Source of the DNA: Mucilaginibacter rigui
GTDB lineage: Bacteria; Bacteroidota; Bacteroidia; Sphingobacteriales; Sphingobacteriaceae
Length of the DNA stretch: 64,000 nt
Direction: 5' to 3'
Assembly (NCBI RefSeq): GCF_014773275.1
Contig: NZ_JACWMW010000001.1
Span: forward strand, 1,488,001 to 1,552,000
The notes beneath the pieces are model-generated. The model did no database searches. It was not told the origin of the DNA and saw only the letters and a list, made by a program, of their open reading frames with translations. Within the stretch, counting starts at the first letter, position 1. Every line of letters starts with the position of its first letter. A program made the translations under genes and the position numbers. Below are positions 36,083 to 44,372 of this stretch, in pieces.

Positions 36083-36628
36083 AGCACGAATTTACATATT
36101 TTAGCCGATGCTACATAACCGGCAAATACCCGCCTGTCCCATTTTCAAGTGCAATAAATGGAACAAATTAATGCGCTGTAAATCAATATTTTATATTTAA
36201 AACACTAACCTTGTATTTAAAGTAAAAATTAATTAATATCAATTTAAATAATTGATATACAGAAAGTAATAATTATTGAATTTTATTCCATTTTTTAAAA
36301 ATGGAAAACACTAATACCCTCTTATTGCCCTTATAAACAGCAGATTACATTCTAACGGAATCGGACTGTAATTATTAAATTAATGGGATTTTTTCGACCT
36401 TATTTCGGCCTCAGAACGGCCTTTTATCACCTAATTAATAAACGTATAAAATATATTTGTCCCGTTTTTTTCCTAAATGGAACAAAACGGGACAAGTATA
36501 CTTTGTGTCGGCGGACCATGTTAAGTATCCATCCGCCCAACTAATTAATCCATGTCATTTATGAATGATAGAGAAAATCTTGCTCATACAACAGGGAGCG
36601 AACTTTGCATTTAAAACAAGCTTTTTTC
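36083..36628. other. 546-bp AT-rich noncoding region with palindromes, between P8 and recR
   Basis: No plausible gene is seen. It holds three related palindromic elements. The first is TGTCCCATTT/AAATGGAACA at 36135-36165. The second is TTCCATTTTT/AAAAATGGAA at 36286-36306. The third is a perfect 12-bp pair TTGTCCCGTTTT/AAAACGGGACAA at 36457-36468 and 36484-36495. The ten-mer AAATGGAACA recurs at 36156 and 36475. A plus-strand TATATTTG (36452-36459) fits the TAnnTTTG promoter element, and GGCGGA/TCCGCC further on could form a hairpin. A small RNA or regulator-binding region is possible, and nothing here proves it. Confidence 0.55.
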
Positions 36629-39028
36629 CTATTCGCTCCTTAAACTCTTCACAGGATTGGTTATTGCCGCTTTTATAGCATGCGAGCTAATGGTAAGCAA
36701 GGCGAATAAAATAGCTGTAAAACCTGCAATTACAAAAGCCCACACGTTTACATTTATGCGGTAGCTAAAGCCCATGAGCCATTTATTCATTACATACCAG
36801 GCTATTGGCGAGGCTATAATGATAGAGATAATAACAAGTTTCAGAAAATCGCCTGTTAGTAGTTTGGTAATACCTGTTACGCTTGCGCCAAGTACTTTGC
36901 GTATACCTATCTCTTTAGTCCGCTGCTCGGCAATAAATGCCGCTAAACCAAATAAACCCAGGCAGGCTACAAATATAGCCAGCACCGAAAATACGGTTGC
37001 TGTACTGGCCATATGCTGCTCTGAGGTGTATAAATTTTGAACATGGTTATCCAGAAACTCATAATCAAAACTTGAGTTTGGCATATCGGCCTTAAAGGTA
37101 TTTTGCAACTGCCCCACAAATTGCGGCAAGTCCTTAGCGTTGTAGCGAACCAATAAAGTCCGCAAGCCTTCCGGGGCTTTATTCATAGCATAATATACAT
37201 ACCCTCCTATTTCGTTTTTAAGCGACTGGTAGTTAAAATCTTTAACCACGCCGCTAACGATAGACCTGCCTGACATTTCGCTTTCAATATACTTCCCTAT
37301 AGCATCCTGTGGCGATTTAAAGCCAAGATATTTCATAGATGCTTCGTTCAACAGCACATAGCAACTGGTATCGCCTTCGGCTATTGTTGTTGGTAATGAG
37401 CTGCCTGCAAGCAACTTTAAGCCCATAGTTTTAACTATGGAGCCATCGGTACGGCAGGTTTTTACCGGCATGCCGTCTTTATCTGTTGATGATTTCCTGA
37501 TGCTCCTGCCACTCTCCACATCACCGGGGATAGATTGCACGGCCGAAAAGCTTTCTACACCGGTTATGCCCCGCAGATCATTCATAAAGGCTGTTAACTG
37601 CTGCTTATTTTGCGCAGCTTTAATGTTTATTGCAACTACACCGTTAGGGTTGTAACCTAAATCCTTGTTCCGGATGTAATGGATCTGCTGGAGGATAACC
37701 GTAACAGCAATGATAAGGATGATGGAAGATGCGAACTGAAACACCACCAGCGACCGGCGAATAAAATCGGCAACGGAATGTTTTAATTTCAGCTTATTCA
37801 TTAAAACCAGCGGCGAAATGCTCGACATTGAAAACGCTGGGTAGCTGCCGGCTATAAGGGTTACAAAAAGCCATGTTGATATTAAGCTCAGTAAAATGGG
37901 CGCCGCCACAAACGCCTCCGGTTTTAATTCGATACCGGTAATATTTTGAAACAGCGGCTGAGCAGCAAAGGCAAGCGCATAACCTAAAACAATGGCTATA
38001 AATGATAGCAAGGCTGTTTCTGCATAAAATAATGCAAGCAAATTACGGGTATTGGCGCCCAGCACTTTGTTTACCCCCACACCTTTAGCACGTTTTTGCG
38101 ACCGCGCCGTAGCCAGGTTCATGTAATTTATACAGGCGATAAGTAACACCAACAGCGATAAAAATGTAAGTGCCTTTACCGTACTAATGCTTCCCATTCT
38201 TGACGAGTAGCCTGCCCTGATATCGGCAGAATACAGGTGAATATCTGCCAGGGGCTGGAATATGAAATTAGTGAAGAATTTATTATCCTTCTTAGTATTC
38301 TTATCAATCAGGGCCGAGGCCTGCGCCTGTACCTGCGCCATATTTGCACCAGGCTGCAACAGGCAGTAGGTTTCGTAACTTGCGTTGCTCCAGTACACAT
38401 CTTTGCCCATCCAGCTATCCATAATGTTGTAGATCATGTCGCAGTCGATGGTACTGTTGGCGGGCAAATTATCATACACACCCGATACATGCAAAGTATC
38501 GCGGTTATTTATATAAATAAGCTTTCCGTAAGCGGTTTCTTTACCGTACAATCGTTCTTTTGCCGCACGCGAAAGAACTATTGATTTTGGCTGTGCAAAG
38601 GCTGTACGTGCATTCCCTTCAATAAAATTGATATCGAACATGCCGAAAACCGCCGAATCGGCCAGGTATAGCCCTTTTTCTGTAAAGTTTTTATCATCGG
38701 TCTTTATTGATACCGAGGCGCCAAAATCATGTTTAATAAGCCGTGTAGCTGCTTTTATCTGTGGGATGCTTTGCAGCAATGCCGGCCCTACCGAGTTTGG
38801 TACCTGTGCCCATACCTTGTAATTGTACTGCTCGCTGGTTTGCATGTTTACCCGGTACATATTTTTTGAGTTTTTGTACATGCGGTCAAAACTCAGCTCG
38901 TACGAAATAGAGGCAAACAATGTAATGCAAACGCACATGCCTATAGCCAGGCCGGCAATATTAAGCGTAGCAAAAAGTTTATTGCCCGTAATATTGCGCC
39001 ATGCAATTTTAAAGTAGTTTTTAATCAT
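36629..39028 (-). CDS. P8: MacB/FtsX-type ABC permease (799 aa), with altered first coupling helix
   Basis: Starts MIKNYFKIAWRNITGNK. The first-half coupling helix reads RAKGVGVNKVLGA: the conserved Glu and Arg of KEVGVRKVLGA are Gly and Asn. The second half is the standard KEIGIRKVLGA. This is the most unusual first half among the 17 visible, so contact with the ATPase may be changed on that side. The gene has its own regulon promoter upstream (39059-39165) and a 546-nt noncoding stretch downstream, so it may be transcribed alone. The end is NPVKSLRSE. Confidence 0.93.
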   Translation of the reverse strand: MIKNYFKIAWRNITGNKLFATLNIAGLAIGMCVCITLFASISYELSFDRMYKNSKNMYRVNMQTSEQYNYKVWAQVPNSVGPALLQSIPQIKAATRLIKHDFGASVSIKTDDKNFTEKGLYLADSAVFGMFDINFIEGNARTAFAQPKSIVLSRAAKERLYGKETAYGKLIYINNRDTLHVSGVYDNLPANSTIDCDMIYNIMDSWMGKDVYWSNASYETYCLLQPGANMAQVQAQASALIDKNTKKDNKFFTNFIFQPLADIHLYSADIRAGYSSRMGSISTVKALTFLSLLVLLIACINYMNLATARSQKRAKGVGVNKVLGANTRNLLALFYAETALLSFIAIVLGYALAFAAQPLFQNITGIELKPEAFVAAPILLSLISTWLFVTLIAGSYPAFSMSSISPLVLMNKLKLKHSVADFIRRSLVVFQFASSIILIIAVTVILQQIHYIRNKDLGYNPNGVVAINIKAAQNKQQLTAFMNDLRGITGVESFSAVQSIPGDVESGRSIRKSSTDKDGMPVKTCRTDGSIVKTMGLKLLAGSSLPTTIAEGDTSCYVLLNEASMKYLGFKSPQDAIGKYIESEMSGRSIVSGVVKDFNYQSLKNEIGGYVYYAMNKAPEGLRTLLVRYNAKDLPQFVGQLQNTFKADMPNSSFDYEFLDNHVQNLYTSEQHMASTATVFSVLAIFVACLGLFGLAAFIAEQRTKEIGIRKVLGASVTGITKLLTGDFLKLVIISIIIASPIAWYVMNKWLMGFSYRINVNVWAFVIAGFTAILFALLTISSHAIKAAITNPVKSLRSE

Positions 39029-39058
39029 GCTGGTAAATTTGATATCGGGCAGGTTATG

Positions 39059-39165
39059 CCAACTTACATGCCAAATTTATAATTAATTAAACATCAATAA
39101 GTTGCATGGGCAATACTTCAATAAGTGTTCGCATGCGTAACACTTTTCTGTTCGGGTATGATACA
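39059..39165 (-). promoter_or_regulatory. Regulon promoter before P8 (double operator plus TGGCAT element)
   Basis: On the minus strand: site 1 TGTATCATACCCGAACAGA (39147-39165), site 2 TGTTACGCATGCGAACACT (39124-39142) starting 23 nt later and framed by a perfect AAGTGTT/AACACTT palindrome, then 50 nt to TGGCATGTAAGTTGG (39059-39073). This is the best sigma-54-like match of the four (TGGCAT, correct spacing to TTGG). A direct repeat TTGGCAT, TTGGCAT with 12-nt period overlaps it. The predicted start of transcription is about 20 nt before the ATG. Confidence 0.78.
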
Positions 39166-39178
39166 GGATTAGAGATGC

Positions 39179-39242
39179 AAGAAAAGAGAGAATTAAGAGT
39201 CAAGAATAAGAACTAAGACCGGATATTCATGACTCCTGACAT
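39179..39242. repeat. Intergenic heptad-like repeat between P9 and P8
   Basis: The plus strand shows AGAGTCAAGAATAAGAAC preceded by GAGAGAATTA and followed by CCGGATATTCA and GACTCCTGAC. It matches the words of the repeats at 397-492 and 1689-1794, but the inverted right half is short here. Confidence 0.45.
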
Positions 39243-39249
39243 GCTGCTT

Positions 39250-41655
39250 CTATTCGCTCCTCAAACTTTTCACCGGGTTAACTACCGCGGCTTTTACGGA
39301 TTGTACGCTTGTAACCACAAAAGCTATCATTACAGATACAGCAGCGGTTGCAGCAAACACCCAAAGCGGCACTTTTATATGGTAAGCAAAGTTTTGCAGC
39401 CAGCTATGCATAATTAGCCAGCCCACGGGTATTGCTATAAGTAAAGATAACACCACCAGTTTTAAAAAATCTTTTGAAAGCAAAGCGGTTATCTGTGTAA
39501 CCGATGCCCCTAAAACCTTACGGATACCTATTTCTTTTGTGCGCTGTGTAGTTATCAGTGATATTAAGCCTAATAAACCAAGGCAGCTTATTAGTATAGC
39601 TACGCCTGCGCTTGCCGTAATAAGCTTATTAAGAAGCTCTTCCTTTTTATAAAAAGATGCTACCTGCTCATCTAAAAAGCGGTATTCAAACGCATAATTG
39701 GGGTACACTGCCTTCCATGCATCGCGGACCTGATCAACACCTGCCAACAAATTTTTACCTGATAATTTCACTGCCGCATATCGGTAATAGTCCCGGCCCG
39801 TGCTGATCAATTGCGGCTCCATGGCATTATACAACGATTTTGAATGGAAATCTTTAACCACCCCAACTATTGTACCTTCAGCGTTATTCAGATCGCCCGA
39901 GGTAAATTTACGGCCAATAACGTCATCGGGGCTTTTTGCCCCAAGCATTTTTACCAGTTTTTCATTCACTAAAAACTGTTTGGTGCTATCGTTTTCGGCG
40001 TAGTTTTTTCCGGCAATTATTTTAAGCCCGAAGGTTTTGGTGTAATCAGCATCGCCAATTACTGTAAATACGGTGTATTTTTCCCAATCGCGGGTATCAT
40101 ACTTTATACTCCCACCCTTTTGTGATATCCCCATAGCCGCCTCATAACAATAGGATACACTTTTCACCCCCGGTTTACTAAGCATTAAATTACGCATGTA
40201 GTCGGTTTTGGCCTTAGCTTTATCAGGTATGGGCACCATTACTATCGCGCTTTTATCAAAACCGGTATCGGCGGTTTTAAGGAATTTGGTTTGCAGCGTT
40301 ATTAACACGGTGCAAATAATAAGCACCTGTGCAATAATATTTTGGGCCACTATTAAGCTCTTTCGGGTAAACTGTGAACTTTTTGTACCCGATAACAGCT
40401 GGTTTTTCAGTGCGTCGATAGGTTTAAACCTGCTTAGTATCATAGCGGGATAAAAGCCCGCAGCCAATACCACAATAATAAATACAGCCAGCAGGTATAA
40501 TGGCAACTGCCAAATACTAAACATGCTGTAGGTTAAATTGGTGCCAAGCCAGCTATTAAGTACCGGCAAAAACAGGGTAACCCATAAAAGCGATAAGGCA
40601 ATTGCAACAAAAGCGATCAAGCTGGTTTCGGTAATAAACTGGTTAAAAATACCTGCAGGTGTGCTACCTAAAACCTTACGTGTGCCAATTTCTTTAGCTC
40701 GTTTTGTACTTTGCGCGGTGGCCATATTTATGAAGTTTACACAGGCAATTACAATAAGTAATAAACCTGTTAAACTTAAAATAACCAATAAAGGGCGTTG
40801 TATAACGCCGGCATAGCGGGCATCAAAATGCCATTCGCGTAAGGGTAATAATTTGTAATGGTAAAAGCTGCCATCGTTACCTAAAGCTTTTTTTACTATA
40901 CCGCTTATTGCACTTTCTACAGCTTTAGGAGAGGTGTTATCATTTAACTGGAAAAATATATTGGTATGCGAGTTGATGAAGTACCACTCGTTACGCATCT
41001 GTTTGGCCATGTCGGGGTTTAACTGATCAAATGATGCCAGGGAGATAAACATATCAGCCCTAAAATCGGTAGTGGGTTTGTTTTGAGCAAGCACCCCTGT
41101 TATTTTAACAGGCAGGTGATTATCTACAAGCAATGTTTTACCCACAACATTGGTGCTGCCAAAATATTTTTGGGCAAGGTTGCTGGTAATTACAGCGGTG
41201 TTAGGTTCACTGAGGGCGGCGGCGTAATTTCCCTGCTCCCAGGTATAATCAAATAATTCAAACCAATGCTTATCGGTAAGGGCTATATTTTCATGCTCGG
41301 CAAATAATTTGGGGTGAGCAGTGTTGCTGTTTACCGCGATACTGAATGATCTGTCGCCTAAAAGCATGGCCACATTTTTTACCTGTGGTACCTGGGTTTT
41401 TACCGTATTTGCCAGTACCATGGGTGCCCCTTTTTCGTAGCTGATGGTACCATCGGGTATATGCATCTCATCAACCACCCGGTATATTTGTTTAGCATTA
41501 CGATGGTAGGTATCAAAACTCAAATGATAAGTTACAAACTGAAACAGTATAATACTGCAGGCAATACCCAATGATAGACCGAAGATATTTATACTGCTAT
41601 AAAACCTGTGTTTAAGAAGGTTACGGTAAGCAATTTTCAAGTAAGTTTTAAGCAT
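39250..41655 (-). CDS. P9: MacB/FtsX-type ABC permease (801 aa)
   Basis: Starts MLKTYLKIAYRNLLKHR. It has the AQ variant of the first-half text (FINMATAQSTKRAKEIGTRKVLGS), with Thr in place of the usual hydrophobic residue before RKVLG. The second half is KEIGIRKVLGA after SLITTQRT. It belongs with P6, P7 and P10 by this variant and by a longer Leu-rich third helix. A terminator lies 90 nt upstream and no regulon operator is visible before it, so its promoter is unclear. The gene ends 221 nt before P8, with the P8 promoter in that gap. Confidence 0.92.
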   Translation of the reverse strand: MLKTYLKIAYRNLLKHRFYSSINIFGLSLGIACSIILFQFVTYHLSFDTYHRNAKQIYRVVDEMHIPDGTISYEKGAPMVLANTVKTQVPQVKNVAMLLGDRSFSIAVNSNTAHPKLFAEHENIALTDKHWFELFDYTWEQGNYAAALSEPNTAVITSNLAQKYFGSTNVVGKTLLVDNHLPVKITGVLAQNKPTTDFRADMFISLASFDQLNPDMAKQMRNEWYFINSHTNIFFQLNDNTSPKAVESAISGIVKKALGNDGSFYHYKLLPLREWHFDARYAGVIQRPLLVILSLTGLLLIVIACVNFINMATAQSTKRAKEIGTRKVLGSTPAGIFNQFITETSLIAFVAIALSLLWVTLFLPVLNSWLGTNLTYSMFSIWQLPLYLLAVFIIVVLAAGFYPAMILSRFKPIDALKNQLLSGTKSSQFTRKSLIVAQNIIAQVLIICTVLITLQTKFLKTADTGFDKSAIVMVPIPDKAKAKTDYMRNLMLSKPGVKSVSYCYEAAMGISQKGGSIKYDTRDWEKYTVFTVIGDADYTKTFGLKIIAGKNYAENDSTKQFLVNEKLVKMLGAKSPDDVIGRKFTSGDLNNAEGTIVGVVKDFHSKSLYNAMEPQLISTGRDYYRYAAVKLSGKNLLAGVDQVRDAWKAVYPNYAFEYRFLDEQVASFYKKEELLNKLITASAGVAILISCLGLLGLISLITTQRTKEIGIRKVLGASVTQITALLSKDFLKLVVLSLLIAIPVGWLIMHSWLQNFAYHIKVPLWVFAATAAVSVMIAFVVTSVQSVKAAVVNPVKSLRSE

Positions 41656-41741
41656 AAGGTGCCGGTTTTGTTTGATGCTACAATATCAGCACTATAGATG
41701 TTAAATTATAATTTTTAACATTAGTTAACGCTTTAAATAAT

Positions 41742-41773
41742 AATAGCGATGAACTTTATCCATCGCTATTGTT
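41742..41773 (-). terminator. Intrinsic terminator after P10
   Basis: AATAGCGATG (41742-41751) and CATCGCTATT (41761-41770) form a perfect 10-bp stem with a 9-nt loop. On the minus strand an ATTATTATTT tract follows. It closes the P15-to-P10 unit. Confidence 0.8.
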
Positions 41774-41829
41774 ATTTGTCATGCTTCGCCAATAGATCCT
41801 TACTTACGTTAAGGATGGTATGGTGGTTA

Positions 41830-44298
41830 TTACTCGCTTCTTAAACTACTAACCGGGTTGGCTACGGCCGCTTTAACGGTTTGGAAGCTAAGCGTAACCA
41901 ACGCCAGTAACAGCATACCCACCCCGCTCAGGGCAAATATCCACCAGCTAATGGTGGTACGGTCGGCAAAGTTTTCCATCCACTTTTGCATGGCGTAATA
42001 TGCCAATGGCGTTACCAGTACAAATGCCAGCCCTATCAGCCACATGAGTTCTGTTGATAGTAAGGTTACAATTTGCGTTACTGTAGCACCAAGTACCTTG
42101 CGTACGCCAATCTCTTTGGTGCGCTGCCCGGTGGTGTATATGGCTAATCCTAATAGCCCAAGGCAGCTTATCAGTATAGATAAACCCGTTGCCCAGGTAA
42201 GTAAAGTTGAGGTATGTTGCTCGGCGTTGTAAAATTTGGCTATACTTTCATCGTAAAAGGCATATTCAAAATCATCATCCGGGTAAATTTCCTTCCATAT
42301 CTTTTCCATACTGCTAATACCGGTTTTCCATTCATTGCCGCCTGCTGTTTGCGGCTTAAATGCAATGTGAAATGTACGGTTGTTCCATTTGTTATGCACA
42401 GGCATCAGTATGGCCAGCGGCTTTATAGGCGAGTGTAACGATTTCTGATAAAAATCTACAGTTACCCCTACTATCTCGCGTTTTTTACCGTTGTAATCTA
42501 ACAGCTTACCTAAGGCTTTATCCGGGGTACGGAAACCCAATACTTTTGCGTAGGTATTATTAATAACAATATTACCTGAAGTATCTGCTTGCATTAGGTT
42601 ACGGCCTGCCAGTAACTTTATCTTATAAACTTTCAGATAATTTTCGTCGGCAAATTTTTGCTGCAGATCGGTTTTTATTTCTTTTTTACCATCTGTGTAG
42701 GTTACCGTTGTAGAGTTTGTATTGTTTGATGATGGTGCCGCCCCGCCAACGCTTATCAATTCTATTTGTGGTATAGCAATAAGCTTATTCATAAATACCT
42801 GCTGTTTATTGGTATTGATACTTTTATATGGGGTGGAGATATTTACAATGGCATCCTTTTTAAAGCCCAGATCTTTATGCAGTGCGTAATAGATCTGCTT
42901 GCTTACCAATATGGTAGCCATAATAAAAAACTGGGCTATCACAAATTGGGTTACTGTTAATGATTTACGCAGCCAAGCATTGCGGGTTTTGCTGTTGTTA
43001 TTGCTTGCCTGGTTTTTGAGTACCGAAACCGGTTTATAGCCCGATAATACCAGCGCCGGGTAAAAACCCGACAGGATGCTTACCCCAATGGTTAAGACGA
43101 TCAGGAATATAATGAGCCCTGGCTGTTTAAACACATTTGCCGATATGCCTTGCGGTACAAAATCAGCAAAGAGTTTTAAAATTACCGGCGCCAGCGCTAT
43201 GGATATAATTACGGCAAATAAGGTGATCAAAAAAGTCTCGCTTAAAAACTGAATAATGAGCTGACTACGCTTACTGCCCATGGTTTTACGGATACCTATT
43301 TCTTTAGCCCGTTGCGATGCCTGTGCGGTTGTAAGGTTTATAAAATTGATACAGCCCAACACCAACAGGAAAGCGGCTATTACCAGCAGGCCGTATAGTG
43401 TGGTTTTATTAGCCGTACGCACTCCATCCATGCCGCCATATTGCTGATCGAAATGAATTTCGTTTAATGCCTGTAAATGAAAACCACTCGAGTTGCCTTT
43501 GTCTTCGGGTTTAGGAGGGTTATGCGCTTTAAGCATCACGTTCAGTTGCTTTTCAACCTGTGCCGATGATGCTTTGTCGGATAGTTTAATGAACAACTGT
43601 GATGCCGAATTGGTATTCCCCCATTGCGTCATATCAAATTGATCTTTTATATAATGATCGCTTGTACCGGTAATGTATGATATGAAATCATGAAAAAGGA
43701 AATCGGTATTCTCCGTTATTGGTGCTACTACACCGCTAACGGTGGTTTTCAGAGAATCGTCATAGATCACTTGTTTCCCTATCATTTCGCTGTACTCAAG
43801 CTTAGGGAAGTATATTTTGGCTTGCGCCGATGTTAAAACAACCTGGTTAGGCCGTTTTAAGGATGTTTTTGCCGAGCCTGCTAACCAATCGTAATGGATG
43901 AGGTTAAAGTACTGCTCGTCGGCAAATACAATGCCCTCTTGCTTTTTAAGTTTATGGTTGGCAACCGGCCCATCCGGGATGATCACATCCTGCTGCCCGT
44001 AAATATAAAATGGTGCTACAATATCAACCCCGGTAGCTTCTGTTTTTACAGCGCCGGGCAGGGCCATGGTTACCCCATTATTATAGCCAACCTCGCCGGC
44101 AAAAGAGTAATTGGTAGTTACGCGGTAAATGCGGTCGCTGTCTTTATGAAACTTATCAAAAGTAAAATCAAAATGCACTATCAGGTATATAACCAGTGCA
44201 GCGCTTATCCCTATTGATAAACCAACAACGTTTATAAGCGTAAACAGCTTATGCCTGCGAAAGCCCCTTAACGCGATCTTGAAGTAACTTTTTATCAT
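41830..44298 (-). CDS. P10: MacB/FtsX-type ABC permease (822 aa), longest copy
   Basis: Starts MIKSYFKIALRGFRRHK, where most copies have WRN after the first helix start. It is the longest copy; extra residues are in the first periplasmic domain (around 150-270, e.g. YITGTSDHYIKDQFDMTQW). Coupling motifs are KEIGIRKTMGS and KEIGVRKVLGA. The C-terminus is NPVSSLRSE instead of NPVKSLRSE, the only K-to-S change. It carries the AQ variant (NLTTAQASQRA). It is last in the P15-P10 unit, 74 nt after P11 and before a terminator. Confidence 0.93.
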   Translation of the reverse strand: MIKSYFKIALRGFRRHKLFTLINVVGLSIGISAALVIYLIVHFDFTFDKFHKDSDRIYRVTTNYSFAGEVGYNNGVTMALPGAVKTEATGVDIVAPFYIYGQQDVIIPDGPVANHKLKKQEGIVFADEQYFNLIHYDWLAGSAKTSLKRPNQVVLTSAQAKIYFPKLEYSEMIGKQVIYDDSLKTTVSGVVAPITENTDFLFHDFISYITGTSDHYIKDQFDMTQWGNTNSASQLFIKLSDKASSAQVEKQLNVMLKAHNPPKPEDKGNSSGFHLQALNEIHFDQQYGGMDGVRTANKTTLYGLLVIAAFLLVLGCINFINLTTAQASQRAKEIGIRKTMGSKRSQLIIQFLSETFLITLFAVIISIALAPVILKLFADFVPQGISANVFKQPGLIIFLIVLTIGVSILSGFYPALVLSGYKPVSVLKNQASNNNSKTRNAWLRKSLTVTQFVIAQFFIMATILVSKQIYYALHKDLGFKKDAIVNISTPYKSINTNKQQVFMNKLIAIPQIELISVGGAAPSSNNTNSTTVTYTDGKKEIKTDLQQKFADENYLKVYKIKLLAGRNLMQADTSGNIVINNTYAKVLGFRTPDKALGKLLDYNGKKREIVGVTVDFYQKSLHSPIKPLAILMPVHNKWNNRTFHIAFKPQTAGGNEWKTGISSMEKIWKEIYPDDDFEYAFYDESIAKFYNAEQHTSTLLTWATGLSILISCLGLLGLAIYTTGQRTKEIGVRKVLGATVTQIVTLLSTELMWLIGLAFVLVTPLAYYAMQKWMENFADRTTISWWIFALSGVGMLLLALVTLSFQTVKAAVANPVSSLRSE

Positions 44299-44313
44299 GA
44301 TGCTGAAATTATA

Positions 44314-44341
44314 AATTCTAAAAACTAAACTCTAAACCCTA
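44314..44341. repeat. Four-unit heptad repeat before P10
   Basis: AATTCTA, AAAACTA, AACTCTA, AACCCTA are arranged head to tail with exact 7-nt period, about 16 nt upstream of the P10 ATG. This is the clearest example of the heptad spacers. Confidence 0.65.
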
Positions 44342-44372
44342 ATTGTAAAACTATAAGCCTAATCACTTACAC

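Noticed and set aside
36301..36336. Mini-frame MENTNTLLLPL on the plus strand, Leu-rich like an attenuator peptide
   Set aside because: No leucine biosynthesis gene follows on that strand and no terminator/antiterminator pair was found; it overlaps a palindrome and is probably chance.
36562..36615. Seventeen-codon frame MNDRENLAHTTGSELCI downstream of the plus-strand TATATTTG element
   Set aside because: It ends just before the 3' end of P8 on the other strand, with no downstream plus-strand gene and no recognisable motif.
44314..44345. On the minus strand the P10 spacer reads TAGGGTTTAGAGTTTAG, like plant telomere repeats
   Set aside because: Only one unit matches and the neighbouring spacers diverge; it is better explained by the local AANNCTA heptads.
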